A stretch of 64,000 nt of DNA from Azorhizobium sp943371865. Its GTDB lineage: Bacteria; Pseudomonadota; Alphaproteobacteria; Rhizobiales; Xanthobacteraceae. Positions 17,667 to 26,129 of this stretch are shown piece after piece (position 1 is the stretch's first letter; each line of letters starts with the position of its first letter). The DNA lies in contig NZ_CALRWL010000016.1 of NCBI RefSeq assembly GCF_943371865.1, positions 1 through 64,000 of the forward strand, written 5' to 3'. Position numbers and translations under genes: made by a program. The notes beneath the pieces were generated by a model, which was given only the letters and a program-made list of their open reading frames with translations, did no database searches and was not told the DNA's origin.

Positions 17667-20302
17667 CAGCCGCGCCTCTTCTGATTGTCGGACGCGGCCT
17701 TGAGCGACACGGACGGCGTGGCCTTCAGCGCCGCCGCCGCCCCGGCCATGGCGGCCTGATGCGCCGCCCTGGCAATGGCCGCGTCGCCATTGGCGCCGGC
17801 AAGGTTGATGCTCATCTGCATGGTCACCCGCCCGCCGCCACGCGCGACGGCGGAATTGGGCGTGATGGTGCCGGAGGTGCCGGGCGTGAACCATTCCGGC
17901 CCCCTCTCTCCCACCACATAGCCCTTGCCATTGGCCACCGGCCCGCCGTCGGCGCGGAAGCCGCCGAAGGCCATGCCCAGCAGGCCGCCAATGCCATTGC
18001 TGTTGGCCACCGAGCCGCCGAATAGGCCAGCCAGGGGGCCTTGGCCCAATAGCGTCGCCTTGAGCAGCATTTGCGTGATCAGGCTGATCCCATCCTTGAG
18101 CACATCGTTGAATGACTTAGTGCCCTCGATCAGCCCCTGAATTCCACTGATACCCAGGTCACCGAATTCCTGCTGCAACTCCACAAACCGTTGCTGCTTT
18201 TCTCGCGCATCTTCGATAGCGGCAGTCGCCGCAGCGCGCTTGCTCGCTTCGGCGTCAATGGTCGCCAGCATCTGCGGCGACAGCGCAATCTGGTCCATCT
18301 TGGCCTGATTGAGCATCCGCAGCACTTCGATCTGGCGCGTGGCCTCAAAGGTGGAAGCACCGATCAGCTTAGCCTCAAGTTCAAGCTCATTGGTCTGGAG
18401 CCCATATCCCTTCAAACCTTGCTGAAAGCCCTTGAATTTCTCCGCCGACTGATCGGCCTTTTCCGCTTGATCGCGGAATTCAGCAATGCCTCGCGCCTGT
18501 TTCTTTGTCAGTTCGATGCCTTTGGACTGGGCATCGCTATAGATCGATTCCGCATCTGCCTGGAGCTTTCGCTCGCGTGCCGCTAGCCGATAGGCCTTGG
18601 TCTGCTCATTGATGTAGCCTGTGGTCGCGGCGCCGCGCAGCGTCGGATCAAGCTGTGCGTCGGCGGCCGGGGGCAACTTGCCTACCTGCGCATCGATCAG
18701 CGAAGCGGCAGACGGTCCGACATTCTGAAGCGCAGTTTTCGTCTCAGATGTAGCCGCGCGCACGGCGGCCAATTTGTCCAGCAATGGCGCCAAGCGATCC
18801 GCCAGCACTTGAAAGCGCGGCTCTGAATTTGCAAGGCGATAAAGCTCTTCCTTGGTCTGGATAGCCGAATCCGAAGTATCGCCTAAGCCATCTTGAAGTT
18901 TCTTCAGCTTTTCCAGCCCAGCCTGGTCCTTACCTAAAGTCAGACTTGTGGCGATGGTAGCGAATGCCACCTTGATCCGCGAAGCCACATCCTCCGCATC
19001 CGCCGCCTGCTGATCGAGGCCGCGATTAAGTAAATTGGTCTGTGTTTCCGTAAGCCGCTTGGCAGCGGCGCCGGTGGCCGTAGCCAGATTTGCTGTGCTG
19101 GCCTGCGCGCGCTTCAGAGCCTCTGAATAGGCATTGAACCGCGCCTCAGATTCTGCCGAGCGAGCACTCATCACTGCTAAGCCGATAGACAGGCCAGTGA
19201 TGACCGCACCAACCGGACCACCAAGTAAGCCGAGAACAATTTTCGCGTTACCCGCGACGCCCGACAAGGCCCGCAAGGCGATAGCCGATGCCCCGGTCGC
19301 TTTTTGGATACCTTGCTGGCCAGCCACGACGGCTTTTGCCGTTTCAGCATTGGCTAGCATTTCCAGCCGCGCCTTGACGAGATTGGTCACATAGCCAATT
19401 CCCATGGCGGTGCCCACGACCAAGGCGGCATTTCCCACCGTATCGAAGTTCTTCGCCAGCGCATTCAGACCTTGGGCAATACGCTGCGTTGCCCCCAGAG
19501 ACTGATCCGTTTGGCCGATAAAGCGGGTCAGCGCATTGGTCACCCGGTTCAGTGCTTGACCAACGGTATCTGTAGCCGTGGATGCCGTGGCCTCAAGCCC
19601 ATCCATGCCGCGCAGGAAAGCCTGGAAGAAGTCGCGCGAGGAAACCGTGCCAGCCAGAACCATAGCCCGCAGCCGCGAGACGGAGCCACCCGCACTTTCA
19701 AGCCCGGTGGCAACGGTCTGCAGAATGGGCCGCGCGCCCTCCATGACACTGTTGAACTCTTCGGCCCGTACCGTGCCCGCACCGAGCAGCTGCGACAGCT
19801 GCAACAGCGCGCCGGAGGCCTCTTCCGAGCTGGTTCCGGCCACGCGCAAGGCCGTCGCCACACCTTCGGTGAACTGGGCTACATCGCCCGATGACGCGCC
19901 AAGCTCCTGGCCTGCCTGCGCCACGCGGCCATATAGGGTCACCAACGGGCTGAGCGCTGCCCCCTGGCGCTGGGCAATCTCATAAACCGTGGTCAGGGTC
20001 GCACCCACCTTGTCGGACGATACCCCAGCCGTACGCAAAGCATTCTGCGCTGCCGTCCATGCCTCCGCGTAGGACAAAATCCGCTCCGCCCCGAGGGCGG
20101 CCGCGATCGCGCCAAGAGACGGCACCAGCGACGAGGCCACGCGACTGACAGATGAATTCACCTTTGCCGTGAGCCCCTCAAAGCGCTTTTCGATCTGTCG
20201 GCTTCGACTATTCGTAGTATCGACAGCCTTGGCCAATGCCTTTTCAAATGCCGTTGTCCGCGCTTCCAGAACCGCCACAAGGCGCTCAATTTCTGTCGCC
20301 AT
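17666..20302 (-). CDS. Tape measure protein
   Basis: An 878-residue protein. Residues about 70-270 form the tape measure N-terminal domain (SYAEAWTAAQNALRTAGVS; GAGTVRAEEFNSVMEGARPIL). Hydrophobic segments around 290-310 and 350-380 fit membrane insertion on DNA ejection. Long coiled coils fill 390-720, and the end is Gly/Ala-rich. It sets tail length; 878 residues predict a tail on the order of 130 nm by the usual rule. AAGGAGG lies 6 nt before the start. Codon use in the middle is less GC-rich than in neighbours. Confidence 0.9.
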   Translation of the reverse strand: MATEIERLVAVLEARTTAFEKALAKAVDTTNSRSRQIEKRFEGLTAKVNSSVSRVASSLVPSLGAIAAALGAERILSYAEAWTAAQNALRTAGVSSDKVGATLTTVYEIAQRQGAALSPLVTLYGRVAQAGQELGASSGDVAQFTEGVATALRVAGTSSEEASGALLQLSQLLGAGTVRAEEFNSVMEGARPILQTVATGLESAGGSVSRLRAMVLAGTVSSRDFFQAFLRGMDGLEATASTATDTVGQALNRVTNALTRFIGQTDQSLGATQRIAQGLNALAKNFDTVGNAALVVGTAMGIGYVTNLVKARLEMLANAETAKAVVAGQQGIQKATGASAIALRALSGVAGNAKIVLGLLGGPVGAVITGLSIGLAVMSARSAESEARFNAYSEALKRAQASTANLATATGAAAKRLTETQTNLLNRGLDQQAADAEDVASRIKVAFATIATSLTLGKDQAGLEKLKKLQDGLGDTSDSAIQTKEELYRLANSEPRFQVLADRLAPLLDKLAAVRAATSETKTALQNVGPSAASLIDAQVGKLPPAADAQLDPTLRGAATTGYINEQTKAYRLAARERKLQADAESIYSDAQSKGIELTKKQARGIAEFRDQAEKADQSAEKFKGFQQGLKGYGLQTNELELEAKLIGASTFEATRQIEVLRMLNQAKMDQIALSPQMLATIDAEASKRAAATAAIEDAREKQQRFVELQQEFGDLGISGIQGLIEGTKSFNDVLKDGISLITQMLLKATLLGQGPLAGLFGGSVANSNGIGGLLGMAFGGFRADGGPVANGKGYVVGERGPEWFTPGTSGTITPNSAVARGGGRVTMQMSINLAGANGDAAIARAAHQAAMAGAAAALKATPSVSLKAASDNQKRRG

Positions 20303-20313
20303 AGCGCCCTCCT

Positions 20314-20466
20314 TCAGGCCAAGCGTTCAACCATGTCGCGGAATTCTTCCGGGCTTGGGGGCTCCGGCATAACTTCATCCCCCCCATTGGCCGCGTTCCA
20401 GCCGTCCACGGCGGCGGAGAACTGCCAAAGGCTGGCAGCATCCACCTGCTGCGGCGCCCAGCCCAT
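20314..20466 (-). CDS. Small tail assembly chaperone (gene-transfer-agent type)
   Basis: A 50-residue gene, easily missed because of its length. It starts MGWAPQQVDAASLWQFSAAV and continues DGWNAANGG, then an acidic end. The pattern of an early Trp, a V/D/A stretch and LWxFxAAVDGW is that of the small chaperone gene just upstream of the tape measure in alphaproteobacterial phages and gene transfer agents. Its ATG overlaps the stop of the preceding chaperone gene (TAATG). I see no slippery heptamer, so it seems a separate gene rather than a frameshift product. Confidence 0.75.
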   Translation of the reverse strand: MGWAPQQVDAASLWQFSAAVDGWNAANGGDEVMPEPPSPEEFRDMVERLA

Positions 20467-20897
20467 TACAGCGGCGGTTCCGTAATATCCGGCAAAGGCG
20501 AGGACACCCCGTCCTCTATCTCGGCCCCTGCCGGCGCCTCTTTTCCCACCGGCTCATCGAGCGCCCCCACCAGGGCCGCGGATAGAACCGCATAGGCTGG
20601 GATGACATTCTCATTGAGAGGCCGGTCATCCACATAGCGCTGCACCAAGGTCAGAGCCTCGAGTGGCTTCAATCCGCCACCGATCAACCCAAGGCGCAAC
20701 GTCTCGCGCAGATCGTCCACCAGCCATCGGCCGGACCCGATCTCGGCAGCGAGAAATGCCGGGCCGATAGGCTCGGCACCCATCCGCACCCGCACCGCGC
20801 TCGCTTTCTCCTGCAGCTCGCGCAACTGCCCAATGCCGAGGCGGAACAGGTGCTCGCCATCCCCCCAGGTGAGGGTGATATCGCCGGCACGGCTCAT
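20466..20897 (-). CDS. Tail assembly chaperone, gene-transfer-agent family type
   Basis: A 143-residue protein starting MSRAGDITLTWGDGEHLFRL and continuing with IGQLRELQEK, typical of the family of gene-transfer-agent proteins that precede the tape measure. The C-terminal 25 residues are acidic and proline-rich. It should bind the tape measure protein and guide tail tube polymerisation. It is linked by 1-bp overlaps to the tail tube gene upstream and the 50-residue gene downstream. Confidence 0.7.
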   Translation of the reverse strand: MSRAGDITLTWGDGEHLFRLGIGQLRELQEKASAVRVRMGAEPIGPAFLAAEIGSGRWLVDDLRETLRLGLIGGGLKPLEALTLVQRYVDDRPLNENVIPAYAVLSAALVGALDEPVGKEAPAGAEIEDGVSSPLPDITEPPL

Positions 20898-21346
20898 CAG
20901 CTTGCATCCACCCAAGTGACGGCGCCGTTCGAGGACATCTCGACCTCGATCTGCACCAGCCCGCCCACTTCGCCGGTGATGTTGAAGGTGGTGAGCACCG
21001 CCGACATGGCATAATAGCCGCCGCCATTGCCCGCCGTGGCGTCGAACTTCACGCGGATATTCACCGCATCGCCGGACAGGAACCAGTCCCGCCAGGTCTC
21101 CAGGCTTTCCATGGCCAAGGTGCCGGAGCCGCTGACCGAGCCGGACAGGGCACTGATCACCCGCTCGGTCCAGGACGGCGCATCAGGATCCGTGCAATCC
21201 GGCACGTTGAACTCATTGGCCGAAGCCGCGAGATTGAGCCCCTTGGTGGTGAGGGCGCAGGGGGCGGTGAAAGCCTCGGTGGGCGATGCACCATCACCGA
21301 TCTGGATCAACAGCTTCGAACCCCGAAGCGTGGTGGGGCGTGCCAT
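20897..21346 (-). CDS. Major tail tube protein, TP901-1 type
   Basis: A 149-residue beta-rich protein starting MARPTTLRGSKLLIQIGDG and continuing with the C-terminal pattern GLVQIEVEMSSNGAV, typical of TP901-1-like major tail proteins. It polymerises to form the non-contractile tube. Its position between the terminator/completion genes and the chaperones agrees. Confidence 0.8.
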   Translation of the reverse strand: MARPTTLRGSKLLIQIGDGASPTEAFTAPCALTTKGLNLAASANEFNVPDCTDPDAPSWTERVISALSGSVSGSGTLAMESLETWRDWFLSGDAVNIRVKFDATAGNGGGYYAMSAVLTTFNITGEVGGLVQIEVEMSSNGAVTWVDAS

Positions 21347-21370
21347 GGCAGGACTCCTATGGAGATGAGG

Positions 21371-21766
21371 TCAGTCGTCGGGATGGGTCAAGGCGCGGAA
21401 GGTGAGCACCGCGTGGCTGGTGCGCCCGTCCGGATCCCGCAGATAGCGGGCGCCGTCGAACCGCAGCAGATCGAGCACATGGCCGGTCAGGGTCAGGTCC
21501 ACATCATCCAGGGCCGCCACCACGGCGGCGGTGAGGGTCTTGGCTTCCACCTGCCCCACCGCATGCGACCACACATGGATGTCCAGATAGATTTCCCGGC
21601 CATCCATGCAATCGGCACGGTTCGGCAGCTCCTGGCCTTCGCCAATGACGATGCGCGGCATCGGGTCGGTGGCGCCAGGCACCCGGTCCATGACCGGGAC
21701 GGAGGGCACCGCCGCGGCGATGGCGGCGCGCACGGCGCCCTGCAACACAAGGGCCGGCGCACTCAT
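21371..21766 (-). CDS. Tail terminator protein, DUF3168 type
   Basis: A 131-residue protein beginning MSAPALVLQGAVRAAIAA and containing YLDIHVWSHAVGQVEAKTL, which matches the DUF3168 family of tail terminator/completion proteins. These cap the tail tube at the head-proximal end. It overlaps the HK97-gp10-like gene by 4 bp (ATGA). Confidence 0.8.
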   Translation of the reverse strand: MSAPALVLQGAVRAAIAAAVPSVPVMDRVPGATDPMPRIVIGEGQELPNRADCMDGREIYLDIHVWSHAVGQVEAKTLTAAVVAALDDVDLTLTGHVLDLLRFDGARYLRDPDGRTSHAVLTFRALTHPDD

Positions 21767-22224
21767 GATTGCGCAGCCTTCTTAATGGCCTTCTTGATGG
21801 CACGGGTGACGCGCGATTTTGCCCGCTTCTTATTGGTGCGGAATGCCGGAAAGAAGAACGGCTGCGCCACCGTGCCCGGATGCAGGGTGCCCTTGTAGAG
21901 GCCGCCCTGCTTATGGGGCGCGGTGCCGAATTCGATCCACCCGGCATAATAGGCATTGTCATCGCCGGCATAGGCCGTGGCGCGGATGCCATCGGCTTTC
22001 GAGCCGCCGCCCCGCAGCGCCTGCGTGGCGGTGGTGGATGGCGCATCCCCGAGCACGGCGCCGATGGAATCCATCAGCCGTCCGCTCCGCTTGGGCACCA
22101 GGGCCTTGGCGGTCTTGGCCACGTCCTGTGCGCCTGCCAGCACGGCGATTTCCAATTGCGCGCGGATTTCCGGCGTCATCTTCAGCAGCTTGCGGCGCAG
22201 CGCATCTTGACCCTTCAGCGCCAT
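21763..22224 (-). CDS. Head-tail joining protein, HK97 gp10-like
   Basis: A 153-residue protein with VAKTAKALVPKRSGRLMDSI, the helix and basic pattern of HK97-gp10-like proteins, then AGWIEFGTAPHKQGG and PFFFPAFR. The C-terminus is a lysine-rich basic tail. It joins the finished tail to the neck. It lies in the usual order after the head closure gene. Confidence 0.8.
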   Translation of the reverse strand: MALKGQDALRRKLLKMTPEIRAQLEIAVLAGAQDVAKTAKALVPKRSGRLMDSIGAVLGDAPSTTATQALRGGGSKADGIRATAYAGDDNAYYAGWIEFGTAPHKQGGLYKGTLHPGTVAQPFFFPAFRTNKKRAKSRVTRAIKKAIKKAAQS

Positions 22225-22233
22225 GCCCGCCTC

Positions 22234-22581
22234 CTATGCCGCGATGCCGCTGGTGGCCAGGATATCCAGCCACGCCCGCGTGCCGTCCATGTCTGTCGGT
22301 GGTGAGGTCAAGGCGAAGACTTCGCCGCTATGGGCATCCACCGCCCGCCAATCGGCGCGGATGGCCCGCGTCTGCGCGCTCTGGCGCACGGTCATCACCA
22401 CCGGCTGGGTGCCCGACAGGCGCATGGCCAGAACCGATTCCCCGCCGCGCAGCGGCTTCACCTTGGCGGCGATGGTGAATTGCTCGGTCCAAGCGCCTTC
22501 GGTGTTGCCATAGCCGTCATCGGCCACCACGGCGCGGGCCTCGAAGCGCATGCGCCGGTTCAGATCCCCTGCCCCGGTCAT
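22234..22581 (-). CDS. Head closure protein
   Basis: A 115-residue protein starting MTGAGDLNRRMRFEARAVVADDGYG, matching the SPP1 gp16-like head closure/head-tail adaptor family (LNRRIxFE near the start and GxG(x)xxGxW). It seals the connector after packaging. It overlaps the small upstream gene by 4 bp. Confidence 0.8.
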   Translation of the reverse strand: MTGAGDLNRRMRFEARAVVADDGYGNTEGAWTEQFTIAAKVKPLRGGESVLAMRLSGTQPVVMTVRQSAQTRAIRADWRAVDAHSGEVFALTSPPTDMDGTRAWLDILATSGIAA

Positions 22582-22748
22582 GCGCGCGCTCCCGGCCTAT
22601 GGGCCACCACAGCCTTGCCGGCGGCCACCGCCGCCGCCCCGCACGCCCGCCGCACGAACAGCACCGCGCCCGTCGCGAACGCCAGCGTCACCCGCCCCTT
22701 GCGCTCCGGCGGGCACCAATCAAACGGGGCGATGAAGCGCACCCACAT
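22578..22748 (-). CDS. Small phage head-region protein
   Basis: A 56-residue protein starting MWVRFIAPFDWCPPERK and ending with a basic AHRPGARA. It matches the small proteins often found between connector and head closure genes in this phage group. The start at 22748 overlaps the upstream stop as TGATG. Function unknown. Confidence 0.6.
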   Translation of the reverse strand: MWVRFIAPFDWCPPERKGRVTLAFATGAVLFVRRACGAAAVAAGKAVVAHRPGARA

Positions 22749-23335
22749 CACAGATCCCACACCCGGAACGGTGACAGCAGCGCTTCCACTGCCATGGGAA
22801 AGGTCGTGACGATGTTTCCGACGTTCACCGCTTCACGATTATTGTACCAATGGCCGATCAGCAGCAGCATGGCCTGGCGCACCGGCGCGGCGTCGGCGGC
22901 ATAATCCTCATAGCCGGCGCGCCAGGTGATGCGCACCGCATCGCGGGAGGAGCGCGGCACCGGCCATTGCTCGCCATAGGCCGGCAACAGATGGGCGAAA
23001 TGCCCTTTGCGGGTCACCATCACCGAGCCATCCGCGAAGGTCTGTTCCTGGCCTGCGGCATCGTCATAGACGAAGCTCACCAGCGAGATGAACGGCGGGA
23101 ACGGCAGCACCACCGGGCAGCCCTGCACCAGGTCGCCGCCATCCATGGTCAGTTGCAGAACTTGCGGCCCCACCGCCCGGCGCAGCCAGCCGGAGGGGCC
23201 ATCGATATGGGTCTGCGCCGCGCGGATCAGACCATCAATGACATCGTCGTCATCGGCAAAGTCCACCCGCAGGTGGGCCTTGGCTTCATCCAGCCCAATG
23301 ACGGGCTCGGGACGTTCGATGACGGTGACGTACAT
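22748..23335 (-). CDS. Head-tail connector, phiE125 gp8 family
   Basis: A 195-residue protein beginning with VIERPEPVIGLDEAKAHLRV and the acidic stretch DFADDDDVIDGLI, then PSGWLRRAVGPQ. This is the signature of the phiE125 gp8/HK97 gp6-like connectors that bind under the portal. The size fits the phiE125 gp8 group, which is longer than the classic gp6. Confidence 0.85.
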   Translation of the reverse strand: MYVTVIERPEPVIGLDEAKAHLRVDFADDDDVIDGLIRAAQTHIDGPSGWLRRAVGPQVLQLTMDGGDLVQGCPVVLPFPPFISLVSFVYDDAAGQEQTFADGSVMVTRKGHFAHLLPAYGEQWPVPRSSRDAVRITWRAGYEDYAADAAPVRQAMLLLIGHWYNNREAVNVGNIVTTFPMAVEALLSPFRVWDL

Positions 23336-23344
23336 GGGCGCCGC

Positions 23345-23710
23345 TCACTCGTCCACGAGGATGTGCAGCGCGCCGGTCTTGGCGTTGCCGCCCGCGGCGA
23401 TCACCACCTTGATGCGGTCGGAGGCAATCGCCACCTTGTCCATGACCGCCGTGCCGCCGGAGGCATAGAGCGCGGCGACGCCGGCCTGCGAATGGGTGGC
23501 GGCGCGGGGATAGCGCACGGCGGAGGCGTTGACGTTGGATTCGGTCCAGATGTTTTCGCCGGTGGCCTCGCAGGTGACGGTGAAATCCACGCCGTCCGCA
23601 TAGTCCGTCTTCACATATTGGACCGAGTGGATCTTGCCGGCGACGCGGGGCGAATAGGCGGTGGCCGATCCATCGGCGGCGGTGGTGATGGTGAGTTTCA
23701 AGCGGCGCAT
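23345..23710 (-). CDS. Head-region protein of unknown function
   Basis: A 121-residue beta-rich protein starting MRRLKLTITTAADGSATAY. It has no membrane segment. The position between capsid and connector genes suggests a decoration or minor head protein. No family I can name. Confidence 0.6.
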   Translation of the reverse strand: MRRLKLTITTAADGSATAYSPRVAGKIHSVQYVKTDYADGVDFTVTCEATGENIWTESNVNASAVRYPRAATHSQAGVAALYASGGTAVMDKVAIASDRIKVVIAAGGNAKTGALHILVDE

Positions 23711-23793
23711 GGGGTGGTCCTCTTAAGGTCTGGGGTGGAGCGGCGCGCGAGCGCCTGGGAACAGCCAGAGGTGAGCGGTGGAAACGGCGCCGG

Positions 23794-24033
23794 TCAGTCC
23801 GCCTTGGCCCGTTTGCGGGCGGTGGACTTGTTGAGCGGCGGCGTGGCCATCTTGTTCAGCGGCGCCGGTTCAGCCTTCTCGGCTTCCCCGGCGTCGAGGC
23901 GTTCGAAGATGGTTGGATGCCGCTCCAATAGGTCTTTTCCAGCGGCATCGTTGATGTTGAAGGGTTCGCCAGGGCGCAGGCTGTCGGCCTTCACGGCGCT
24001 GATGCTGATCTGATCGAGGGCCTTGAGGCGCAT
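23794..24033 (-). CDS. Small capsid-adjacent protein
   Basis: A 79-residue protein: MRLKALDQISISAVKADSL, then PFNINDAAGKDLLERHP, then a Lys/Arg-rich tail. It looks like the short basic-ended proteins that follow capsid genes in this phage group. The start at 24033 was chosen over a longer frame that would overlap the capsid gene. Possible decoration or head-stabilising role. Confidence 0.55.
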   Translation of the reverse strand: MRLKALDQISISAVKADSLRPGEPFNINDAAGKDLLERHPTIFERLDAGEAEKAEPAPLNKMATPPLNKSTARKRAKAD

Positions 24034-24094
24034 GGCGGATCTCCTGGTGTCAGGCGCCGGCGGGAGAACCCGCCGGCGGTGCGGCATTTGCCGA

Positions 24095-25426
24095 TCAGGC
24101 GGCAAGCGCGTCGCTGAAGTCGCCCTTGACGAAGGCTTCCGGGCGATAGACCGCAAGCGCCAGGCGCTCTTCCGCGCGGATGGTCACGAGATTCTTGCGG
24201 AAGTTGTCGCTGTCCTCGGTGGAGATCTCCACATTCGCGTCCTCGCGATCGAAGATCTGCGCCCCGAGCTGGAAGGCGCCGACCAGGAACTTGTCCACGG
24301 TCATCGCCTGGGTTTCCACCACCGGCCGGCGCCACAGATATGGCTCGCTGCCGCCCTGCGGATTGGCGAACAGATAGGCGCCATCGTCAGTCTTCGTCAG
24401 CTCGATATCCGCCCAATCACCCGGATTCATGACGATGCCATTGGCGGGATATTCTGCCAGGAAGGCCTGCAGGATTGCGAGGCGGAGGATGTCGATCTTG
24501 GTCATGTTTCCGGCGGCGGTGGGCACGATGGGTGCCAAGTAGGCCGTCGCCTGGGTATAGATGCCGTTGAGGTCGGTGCCGGTTCCGCCGCCATTGAGGA
24601 TCTGGCTTTCCTCGACATAGCTCAGACCATAGAGAAGACGATTGTTGATATAGGATTCCAGCATCGGCACATCATCGAGGATCGACTTCGTCGCCAGGAC
24701 GAAATGCGGGATCGTGGTCACCGCCGACGTGACAAGGTCGAACTTGATTTCCGACTGAGGCTTGGTGGCGCCGGACGTCTCCGAGTGCGTCGCGGCATTG
24801 TTGGTGAAGCCGGTCTCGCGCACGTACTGAATCGCATTGGAGCTGGTGCGGCCCGCCGTGATCAAGTCGCGGATCGTCATACGGCGCTGCGGCGGGGCGA
24901 TAATGCCGGGCTGGCGCTGCGGCACGATCAGATCGCCGGCGGACCCATCGGCATCCGTGGTCAGGCTGGAGATGATCGCCTTGACCTGGATACTGACGCT
25001 GTCCCGGTTCTTCTTTGCGGCGCAGAAGGCCTTCACCGCATCATTTTCGGTGACCATCTGCCCCAAGCTCTTGCGCTTCTCCGGCGCGCCGGGACCGCGG
25101 GTGATCTTCTGTTCGATCTCCTTCAGCCGGGCATCCAGTTCGCCGTGCTTGATCAAGGCCTTGTCGGCGGCCTCCTTTGTCTCGCCGGTGACCTTGCCGA
25201 GGTTCTTCAGCTCGGTTTCGGTCTTCTCCGCCTGCGTCTTCACCGCGTCGGCGGCGTCCTTCAGCTGGCGGGTCAGCGCCTCGAACTCCGCCGGCAGCGG
25301 CGGCACCGTGGCGCCGAAGACGGCGGCGGCGGCCATGGCGTCGCCGGAGCCGAGATAGAGCAGGCCGACGACAAGGCACGCGCAGAAGGCGAGCCCGATG
25401 GCCCGCTTGAGGGTGATGGTGGTCAT
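24095..25426 (-). CDS. Major capsid protein, HK97 fold, with odd hydrophobic N-terminus
   Basis: A 443-residue protein. Residues about 45-110 are the coiled-coil delta domain used for scaffolding, and the HK97-fold body runs from about 125 to the end (NNRLLYGLSYVEESQILNGGGTGTDLNGI is the E/P-region pattern). The prohead protease next door should remove the N-terminus. Unusually, residues 8-30 form a hydrophobic signal-like segment (GLAFCACLVVGLLYLG). GAGG lies 10-13 nt upstream of this ATG, while the internal Met31 has no ribosome binding site, so the long form seems real. Confidence 0.85.
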   Translation of the reverse strand: MTTITLKRAIGLAFCACLVVGLLYLGSGDAMAAAAVFGATVPPLPAEFEALTRQLKDAADAVKTQAEKTETELKNLGKVTGETKEAADKALIKHGELDARLKEIEQKITRGPGAPEKRKSLGQMVTENDAVKAFCAAKKNRDSVSIQVKAIISSLTTDADGSAGDLIVPQRQPGIIAPPQRRMTIRDLITAGRTSSNAIQYVRETGFTNNAATHSETSGATKPQSEIKFDLVTSAVTTIPHFVLATKSILDDVPMLESYINNRLLYGLSYVEESQILNGGGTGTDLNGIYTQATAYLAPIVPTAAGNMTKIDILRLAILQAFLAEYPANGIVMNPGDWADIELTKTDDGAYLFANPQGGSEPYLWRRPVVETQAMTVDKFLVGAFQLGAQIFDREDANVEISTEDSDNFRKNLVTIRAEERLALAVYRPEAFVKGDFSDALAA

Positions 25427-25436
25427 GGGATAATCC

Positions 25437-26129
25437 TCAGGAACGAAGGAGCGAGCCGAGGGCCGCCTTCAGATTGGACAGGGCCGCGTCAGTGACGGCC
25501 GGTGCATCACCTGGACCATCGGACTCCCTCCGAATGGCTTTCGCATAGCCCACAGAGGTGATCTGTACGGCCATGGATTTGGGGATCCCTGCCTCGCGCA
25601 GGATATCCTCGAATTCATTGGGCGGCATGGGGTCGCCATCGCGCAGGCGACGGGCGAACTCCTGCCAGCGCTCGGACTTCACGCCGGTGACGCTGGCCCG
25701 CGTATTGGCGGGGAAGGTCACCACGGAAATCTCCATGAGGCTCAATTCCTTGAGCCGCACCACGGCGCCGTCCGGCTCGGACTTGACCACATGGTAGCCG
25801 ATGGACAGGCCGCGCAGGGCGCCGGCCTTGAGCAAGGCATAGGCGCTGCGGGCCTGCGGCACGTCAAGCACCAGGCGCCCGGTGCCGGTCAGGCCCTTGG
25901 CATCCTCGGACAGGTCTTCCCACACGCCGATGGGCTCATCTGTGTTGTGCTGCCACAGCATCACCGGCGCGCTCTTGTCCTTGGCATGGCGCGCCAGGGA
26001 CTTGGCGAAGGCGCCGGGCTCGACGATCTCGCCATGGCTGTCCACATTGCCGAACACCGAGCCGTAGCCGGTGAAGGTGCCTTCATCGGTCAGGCCCTTC
26101 ACGTCCAGCGGGCAGAATTTCCGTTTCAT
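25437..26129 (-). CDS. HK97-family prohead protease
   Basis: A 230-residue serine protease. It shows FTGYGSVFGNVDSHGEIVEPGAF, then LWQHNTDEPIGVW with the catalytic His, and GALRGLSIGY with the catalytic Ser, as in peptidase family U35/S78. It cleaves the capsid delta domain during maturation. The C-terminal 60 residues carry an extra segment typical of these phages. It overlaps the portal gene by 4 bp and lies 10 bp before the capsid gene. Confidence 0.9.
   Translation of the reverse strand: MKRKFCPLDVKGLTDEGTFTGYGSVFGNVDSHGEIVEPGAFAKSLARHAKDKSAPVMLWQHNTDEPIGVWEDLSEDAKGLTGTGRLVLDVPQARSAYALLKAGALRGLSIGYHVVKSEPDGAVVRLKELSLMEISVVTFPANTRASVTGVKSERWQEFARRLRDGDPMPPNEFEDILREAGIPKSMAVQITSVGYAKAIRRESDGPGDAPAVTDAALSNLKAALGSLLRS

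Noticed and set aside
20466..20497. Programmed frameshift between the tail chaperones
   Set aside because: No slippery heptamer before the stop, and the downstream gene has its own ATG with TAATG overlap.
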